From: Myrmaecium sp. VS I D KN 1
Taxonomy: Eukaryota; Ascomycota; Dothideomycetes; Valsariales; Valsariaceae
Length of the DNA stretch: 64,000 nt
Reading direction: 5' to 3'
NCBI GenBank assembly: GCA_019775845.1
Contig: JADQAV010000002.1
Span: forward strand, 1,984,001-2,048,000
Numbering within the stretch: position 1 is the first letter of the stretch; each line of letters starts with the position of its first letter. Positions 55,990 through 64,000 of the stretch are shown here, one piece after another. Under the pieces are notes generated by a model. The model was given only the letters and a program-made list of their open reading frames with translations. It searched no databases and was not told where the DNA came from. A program made the position numbers and the translations under genes.

Positions 55990-58900
55990 GATAGGAACTA
56001 AGAATACTGAGTAATTATCTAGTTACTAGTAATATCGGAGATTAGTATAGGTTAAAAGCTCTTCAGTGAAAAAAGTCGATATAATTATAATATATACTAT
56101 TCTTAAATATATATATATACGAGCTAATATATAGTATACTTAATATATATATATATTTACGTATTTATTATATAGTACGTATAGGTTTACGAATATCGGA
56201 TTAAGTATATAATATAGAGATACTATAATTATTTAAATAACTAAGTATTCTTAGTTCTTTTAAGAAAATATATAATTTATAAACTATATAGTACGTTTAA
56301 GAGGTATAATTAGTATTATTAAATAAACTAATTTTAAATAGTACGAAATTAGCTAGCCCTTCTAGGGGCTAGTAGGACTAGGTATTAATACTTTAGTAGC
56401 TTAGTCCCTACTCCTTCCTTCTTTCTATCTCCTCCTCCTCTTTATTTCCTCTTCCTTCCTACCTCCTCCTCCTCCTTATACTACTATAATTAAAGAAACT
56501 AAATCCTCTAATTAATAAATAATAACTTATTACTATTTTTAATACTCCTCTTCCCTTTTAAGATACTTTTAAATATAATAATATAGAGCTTCTTTATAGT
56601 AAATATAGGAAGCCTAACTATCTTTATTATATTACTTAAATATATAATCTTAAGCCTACTTAAAGGGTCTAAGCTGCCGCTTTATTAGTTAACAGGCGTA
56701 ATAATTATAAAAAGGTAGTACTCGCCGGTAAAAATTATATAGATAAAGATTTAATAAATAAAACTAATCTAAGACTTATAAAAACTAATAAAACTACTAT
56801 ATTTAAATATAAACCGATATTTAGTATCTTAATAGCGCTATTACTACTAGCTAAAGTAGTAATATTAGTACTTATAAGTTATTAAATAAATATTTCTTAA
56901 ACTATTAAATTATATCTCTACTAAGATATATTATATTCTTAAAACCGAAGTTTAAGTATACTACTTATAAGCGTTATCTAAATATAAGATATTATAATAG
57001 TACTTTACTTATAGCTTAATATAAGCTACTATATTTTAGTATTTATTATTACTAATAATAGTAAGTAGCTCGTCCTCTTTATACTTTTAGTTACTATATT
57101 TAGAGCGGGGAGAAGGTATATAAAAAGTATAAGATATAATATATAAAGCTCCTTTAACTAACGCGTTAGGTATAGTTTATTAGTAAATATATTAATTAAT
57201 ATAAGCTGTAATATCTGCTGTATATTCTCTCTTATAAGAAGTTCTTTTTCAGGATTAATATAGTTAGTTAGATAGATATCTTTCTTAAACTAATAATATT
57301 TATCTTCCCTAATTAAGACGTTATAATTACTTATAAGCCTATATTTATAGGAGATATCCTAGTAATAAAGGCTTATATATATATTCGGTTACTTTATATT
57401 ATTTCGATATTATTCTACTATAACTAAGTATAGAGTAATAATTAGTAAGTTAGATAAGAAGCTCCTAGAGCTAGTTTTAATAGAGAAAGTAAAGTATATA
57501 AAAGAAGTTAATATATAATTTCCCTACCGTAGTATTATCTAGCGACTTTATAGATTTATAATAGTAGTAATAGCGGTAGACTTATTAAGGCGCTAAAATA
57601 TTTTATAAGTATAAAGAATCTTATTAATAAAGTTTATACGCTTTTTAATAGTTAGTTTATCCGCTATTAATAGTATATTAGACTTAGCTATTACTAAAAC
57701 TATAATAATAACTAGCTCCGCGGGATTTAGTATTATATTTAGTTAAACTAGGCTTCTAAATACTTATTATATAGTACTAGCGAAAAGAGGCTTAATATAA
57801 GTACTTTTTAACTAAAACCTTAGTAAAGGGACGATAATAATTAACTATTAAGTATATTCTTATAGTATATAACTCCTAATATATTAGACTAGAAATTAAA
57901 GTTACTACTAATTAAGTAGGAAAGGAAATATATAAAGAATCTAGCTATATCCTTTTTAAGTAGGTATAGTTAGAATAGCTTCTATTAGAAGTAAATATAT
58001 AAGCTTTAATAAGCTCCTATACTTAGAATAGGCTAGATTACTAAGCTATATTATAATAATATCTAATATAAGCGCTAATAGCTAAGAAGGCGGTATATAG
58101 AAATTAAGACTAGTATTATAACTATATATTATTTTTATAGTTTTTATTAGTAAGCGGTCTATATAAGTATATATATAAAGGACCTCGTAGTAGTAATAGC
58201 TATATATAGTAATATTATAGTTTAAATTACCGCGCTAGTTACTACGGATATTATAAAACTAATAGCTATAATAAGTAGACTATAATAAGAAGCTAGAATT
58301 ATATTACTATTATAGTATATTACTAATTATATTAGTGGTAAAAGTATATACTATCTACTATATACCTTTAATATTAAAAGTAACTTTATTATTCCTAGTA
58401 ACGGCTGGAGTATTAAGATGTTAAAGAAAAAGTACTAGTAACTTTAATATATCTAATATATTACTTCTATATAAATTAAATATAAATAGGAGAACGTTAG
58501 CGTATTTAGCTTTCTCTCGGAATATAAATAGCGCGAATATTATATAAATATTTATATGTAACTTATATATATTCCTATATAGACTAAACCTATTAGTAAA
58601 TATTATTAGCGGTAGAGAGATAATTTTATCTCTTTATAATAAAGTAATAAGATTATTATAACTATATTTAGTAATCTCTAGTTCGGCGGTAATAGGATAT
58701 AACTAGTTAAATAAATATAGAGAATACTTACTATTATTATAGATATAGCGGACGAAGGAACGATTCTAATTATATTTAGAAGTACTAGAATCGTCTTTAA
58801 CCCGGCTCTTAAAGCTATAGTTAAGCTATATATTAAGCTTATAGTAGAAGATATTATACTTAGAGATATACTTTATAATATCTTTATAAATAGTAAATTC

Positions 58901-61900
58901 CTTCTCTTTAGTACAGATCTTACTATATAGAGGCTAAGGAATACTACGAACTAGAATAATATATTAAATAGTTATAATAACTATTTTCTTATCCTTACTA
59001 TAAGATTATATAGAATAATAATCTTACCTAATATTTAATACTTTACTAAAGTACTTATCTAGTAAGCTAGGTATTTAATATCTATAACTAGTAGGCTTAT
59101 AGTAACGCTATAGGATAAAATCTAATAGAAGTACTAGCTAGCGCTTTTTATTAAAAGATATATTATAATATATAAACTACTTAGAAGTTATATATATTAT
59201 AATATATATAGAAAGATAAAAAGTACGTAACTATAAGAATTAGGGTTTAGTAGTATTAGTAGTTAAAGTTAGGCGGGTGTAGTAAGTAGAGTAGTTAAGG
59301 TTTCTACTTAAGATATCCTCCTCTCTCTAGTAGAATTATTAATATTAGTATAGAATTTTTATCTATCTTAGCCTATAAGATTAATTTTAACTCTAATTAA
59401 GCTTTAATAGTCTTATCCGCCCCTACTATATCCGCTATTATTTATATAGCTTATTAATTCCTCGCGTATCTATAAATACCTCTTATAGTAAAAGAAGATA
59501 AACGCTACTATATATAGTTTAAATTAATAAATATCGCTAATTTATACCTTTTCTAAGTCTACTATATAACTTACTAGGTAAATAGCCTTCTTTTACTTCT
59601 TATATAACTATAGTAATATTTAGTACTTAATATAAGGTTTAGTAAATACCTACTTATTTCTTACTTTTATAAGTTAGTAGCTAGGATTAGCTCTTAGTTA
59701 CTATTTAGTAGGTAAGTACTAAGATCTAGTCTTTTATATAATAGTTCTTACTAACTTTAATTTCCTAGCTCGCTATAACCCGTTAATCCTATATTAATAC
59801 TATATTAATTACTTTTTATAACGCTCCTTTCCCCGTCTACTACGCCTATAATTTATATAGGAACTTTAGGAATATTATATAAATTACCTAGTTTTATAAG
59901 AGTATTTATACGTTCTATAAATAGAAGTTCTATTAGTAGTAATATTCTTACTAAAACAGCTAGGAGGCCTTTATACCCCCTATACTTCTAGCTATCCTCC
60001 CTCCTAATATTTATAATATAGAGGATTAGTTATATATATAACAGTTTATTCTTATCTAGTATAGTCTAGTACTTTTACTTCTCTTTACCCTAGGAATTTA
60101 GTTTATAATTTATAAAATAAATAAAAGTTCTTACCTCTCTACTATAATCTTCTACTAGCGCTTATTATTAAGAAGTTCCTTCCTTTTATATAAACTAGTC
60201 TTCTAAGGCCGCTATATCTTCTAAAGTAGCTTTAGATTCCTAAATAAGCTTAATATAACTTATTTATTTTACTAAGTATTATACCTACTAGCCCTTCCCC
60301 TCTTTATATAATACTTATTAATAATCTTCTTAATTATATATCTATCTTTATTATCTTATTATATCGGTAGGAGTTACTAGTTATTTATTTACTAGAATAG
60401 TAAGGGGTTATTTACTACTAAGTAGACTTAATCTATATAAAAGACGTTATAAATTCTAGGGGGAGTATCTAGTTATATAGTATATAAGCCTATAGTCTTT
60501 AGGATAGTATACTTAGTATTCTTTTAATTTAGTTTCTTATATAGCTGTATTATATAAATATTCTTTAAGGAAAGCTAGACTTTATCTCCTATATAATATT
60601 CTAGAGCTAAATCTCTTCTTTTATTTACCTAGCGTTTAGCTTCTTATTAAGTATAAGCTATAAACGCTTTTACCTATTTAAGTATATCTCTAATAATTTA
60701 TATAGTTTATTCTTTTTTCTATAAAGAGGTTCTAGTTCTAGCTAGGGCTTCTTCTAGTAGTTCCTTTAGTTAAAAAAGGGATTATTTAAACCTATAAGAT
60801 AAAAAGAAGGGGCTAATTCCTATTATAATATTTATATAAGCGTTAAGAGCTAGTCTGGCTAAAGGGAGTAGCCTTACCTAGTTACTTTAGTTAAAATAAA
60901 TATAGGCCCTAAGATAAGCTTTTATAGTACTATTAATCCTTTTTATAGCGCCGTCCGTTTATAGATAATATACTATACTTAAGCGCCTCTTAATCCCTAT
61001 TAACCTATATATATATAACTAAAGTTCTTCTATAAATTAGGTACCCCTATCTAAGGTAATTACTTTAGAAAAGTTATAATATTATATAAAGCTTTAGATT
61101 ATAATCTTAGCTAAATATTTCTACTAGTATTTCTCTTACTCCTTTAAAGATTATACCTCTTATTAACCGGTTTATAATAACTAGGATATTTATACGACCC
61201 TTACTCTCTAGAAGGTTAATTATAAAGTTTATTAATATTTCCTATTATAGTTTATTAGGTATAGGTAGGGGTTTTAGGAACTCTTATTTCTACTACTAGA
61301 AGGCCTTAGTTCTCCTATATATAGTTTAGTTTTATATAAATTATCTTATATCCCTACTTATATTTAGCTAGAAATACACTTAGTTAATATAAATATATAT
61401 TTATTCCCGTCCTTAGTATCTAGCTAGTTTTAAATTATAGGCTTCCTAGATAATTTTTAAATATAATAATTTATACTTTAGTACCTAGTATCTTTTTTAA
61501 TAAAGGATAAAGCCTTCTTTATTTAGCTTATATTCTATTATAAAGACCTTAACCTAGAGCTATAAAGGGAACTACTAAGCTCTATTTTATATAATTTAGA
61601 TTACTTACTAATAGACTTTATTATAATTCTTAGTTAGTTCCTATTCCGAAGGAGTCTCTTCTACTAAAACGGGGGCTAGTAGTAAAGCTATAATATATCC
61701 TCCTAAGACTAGCTAATAAAGTAGTTAAATTATATAACTAGTTACGTATTTATTTATATTATTTAGTATATTCTATATCCTCTTTAATAGGGTATCTATT
61801 ACCCTATTCTTAGTACCTTTCTTATAATAAAAGTAGAAGTTAAACCGGCTAAAGAATAGCTACTATTATACGTACCTCTTTATTAGTTTTTTAAGGCTAA

Positions 61901-64000
61901 AGAAGTACTCTAAGTTCCGGTAATTTATAATAACTTTAAATTTCTTAACTTATCTTAGCTTTAAATCCTATTCCTCTAAGTATTATATAACGGCTAATAG
62001 TTCCTTATTATAGATCTTATAGTTATACTTTTTTAAGAAGAAAGTATATAACCTAAGTAAACTATCTTTACTATACTAAGAGAGGACTCCCTTAATATTA
62101 TAGCCTAAAGAATCGCTCTTAATAACTATTATATAAAGGGGGTTAAATATTATAAGTACTAGCCCTTCTAAGAATATCTTCTTTAGCTTTATAAAGGCGT
62201 TTTAATAGTCCTTTATCTATCTAAAGGCCTTATTCTTATAAGTTCTACTAGTAGTTATACGACCTTTAAGAAGTCCTTTATAAAATATTAGTAGAAGTTA
62301 GTAAAGCCTAGAAATCCTCTAATTCTTTTAATAGAAGATAGGGCTTCTTATTCTTATATTACCTTAACTTTTATAGGATCTATCTATACTCCTCCTCTCG
62401 CTTATATAATAAATTTAAGGTACTTAGTCTCCTTTACTTTAAATTTATATTTATTAATATTTAAGTAAAGCTTAGCTTCCTTTAACTTCTCTAATACCTT
62501 TTTAATCTTTATATAATAGTTTTCTAGGCTCCCGTCCGAATATATTAATATATTATTTATATAAGCTAAGTAGAATTTATCTAAGTACTCTCTTAAAATC
62601 TAGTTAATATACTTTTAGAAAGTACTTAGGGTATTTATAAGGCTAAAGGGGGTAACTAGCTATTTATATAAGTTATATCTCGTATAAAAAGTTATTATCT
62701 ACTCCTTTCTTTTAATAATTTAGATCTTATAGAAGATTATATTAATATCTAGTTTTATAAACTACTTAGCTTAGCTAATCTACCTAAGAGTCTTATAGAT
62801 TAATAGTAAAGAATATCTATCCTTTTTTTATAATTATATTTAAGGCTTAGTAGTTTATATAGAAGTATAAACCTCCTTCTAACTATTATATAAAAATAAC
62901 TAGAGTTACTATAGAAGAATAGCTAACCTAGATAAAGTTCTTATTTAAGAATTTAGTAAATATTTTCCTTAATACTATTAGTTCGTCCTAGATTATATTA
63001 TATAAAGAGCCCTATAATATCTCTAGCTCCTTTCTGTCCTTTTATATAAGCTTAATATTATAGTTAATCTTAGGGCCCCGGTATAGTAGGAGTAAGAAGG
63101 CGTTTTCTAGTTTAAATAGGTTTAAGTAAGCCTAGTATTATTTAAGTAGGCTCGTATAAAGGTTAACCTTTTCTTTAAATATAAGAGCCTTCTAGATATT
63201 CCCTAAAATTATTATAAATATTTAAATATCTCCTTTTTTTTTCTCTTTTTTAATAGGGCTCCTATAGTAGAGGTATATATTTAAGTAATTTCTATTTTTA
63301 ATAGGGGTTTCCTCCCTCTATTCCGTAGCTTAACCTTAATTATATAAAGGAAGATCCTTCCTCTTTTTAAATCTATTTAAATATTATAATAGTTTAGCTA
63401 TAGCTTCTCTAAAATTAAGTTATATCTTAAGTAGTTTAGAAGGACGTAGAAATAAACTCTTTCTTCTTTATATAGTTTAATATCTAGCCTTATTTATATA
63501 ATTTATATAATTTAGCCTTCTCCTCTAGCTACCCCCTTTACTCTCCTAGAGTTAATTTAAATATCGGAAACCGATACTTTTATATAAACTACTTACTAAT
63601 AATTCTATAACTTAAATATCTATTATTTATTAGGGTGCATGCTATATATACCTTATTAACTATTATATAAATAATAAAGGGAGATAAGTTTATATATAAT
63701 CTTTTAAAGTCTTACTAATTAAAGAGAAATTTTATAAACTTTATACTATTATCCCCTTATTTATAACTTTATATAAAAGTTATACTTTTCTCTATTCCTT
63801 ATTAGCTAACTAATACTCTCTACTATTAATATCCTTAGCTTCTTTTATATCTTATATAGCTATAATTTATTTAGGCCTCTAGGCCGGGAGTAGTTAGTAT
63901 TATCTAGCGAAGTAATTCTTCTTACTATATTTAAAATATACTCCTTCTATTCTTCTCTTTTATAACTTATTTAAAGTTACCTATTTAGCGCGCGTATAAG
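55990..64000. repeat. AT-rich, TA-rich island, RIP-like
   Basis: Base composition changes abruptly near 55.99 kb to very AT-rich DNA dominated by TA steps, with C and G mostly confined to short runs such as CTAG, AGCG and CCTCC. No open frame of 60 codons survives over 8 kb, on either strand. This is the pattern that repeat-induced point mutation leaves in ascomycete repeats (CpA to TpA on both strands). The right part contains a retroelement fossil. The left part (about 56-60 kb) is too altered to classify. The island runs off the window. Confidence 0.9.
60400..64000 (-). mobile_element. Ty3/Gypsy-like LTR retrotransposon fossil, broken
   Basis: On the minus strand, family-like blocks appear in the Ty3/Gypsy order: a reverse transcriptase relic at about 62.3-63.1 kb, the junction to RNase H at about 62.0-62.25 kb, and an integrase core relic at about 60.9-61.3 kb. 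Gag and the 5' end would lie beyond the right edge of the window. The element is thoroughly broken, with very many breaks, and is non-functional; the pattern fits RIP. LTRs were not delimited, so age cannot be estimated beyond saying it is old enough to be saturated with RIP-type change. The left limit is approximate. Confidence 0.7.

Noticed and set aside
56000-60000. Attempt to classify the left half of the AT-rich island
   Set aside because: The sequence is too altered to show a family by eye; left as unclassified repeat.

Overview
This window is nuclear DNA from a filamentous ascomycete (Pezizomycotina). The evidence is short spliceosomal introns (about 48-156 bp) with GTRNGT donors and CTAAC/CTGAC branch sites, a CFEM surface protein, a fungal lytic polysaccharide monooxygenase, a KIN1-type kinase, NPR3, and an extremely AT-rich, TA-rich island on the right that looks mutated by RIP (repeat-induced point mutation). 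The species cannot be named from the sequence alone.

Layout. 0-3.2 kb: the 3' part of a secreted AA11-like LPMO and a GPI-anchored CFEM protein. 3.2-6.2 kb: no gene seen. 6.2-10.7 kb: the convergent pair PRP46 (splicing) and ORC1 (replication origin recognition). 12.1-13.0 kb: a bZIP transcription factor, followed upstream by a 7.3 kb gene-free tract full of microsatellites (13.0-20.3 kb). 20.3-30 kb: DDHD phospholipase, DNA ligase I, MIX23 and CAF40. 30.5-33.7 kb: KIN1 polarity kinase. 34.85-35.08 kb: a small MITE-like element with 26-bp perfect inverted ends. 35.3-46.4 kb: GPATCH1/TGH, casein kinase II beta, TMA20/MCT-1, SGT2, OLA1 and a PPPDE/DeSI peptidase. 46.7-49.3 kb: uS11m and TIM44, divergent. 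50.6-55.5 kb: NPR3 and an oxodicarboxylate-type mitochondrial carrier. From about 56 kb to the right edge: an AT-rich repeat island holding a broken Ty3/Gypsy retroelement fossil.

Most genes are conserved single-copy housekeeping genes, and no secondary-metabolite or defence cluster is visible. Three functional links stand out. DNA ligase I and MIX23 share a divergent promoter with an ACGCGT (MCB-like) box. uS11m and TIM44, both mitochondrial, share a 243-bp divergent spacer. A run of translation and protein-quality genes (CKB, TMA20, SGT2, OLA1) lies between 39 and 45 kb. The most unusual gene-structure features are two probable GC-AG introns, 11- and 23-nt micro-exons in the carrier gene, a start codon that is the entire coding part of an exon (SGT2), and stop-free introns of 3n length inside KIN1 and NPR3.

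I did not find a clearly novel multi-gene system. The best leads are the MITE-like element, the 7.3 kb microsatellite-rich upstream tract of the bZIP gene, and the micro-exon carrier gene. Exon coordinates were derived by eye from splice signals and reading frame; lengths were checked for frame consistency but not against transcripts.
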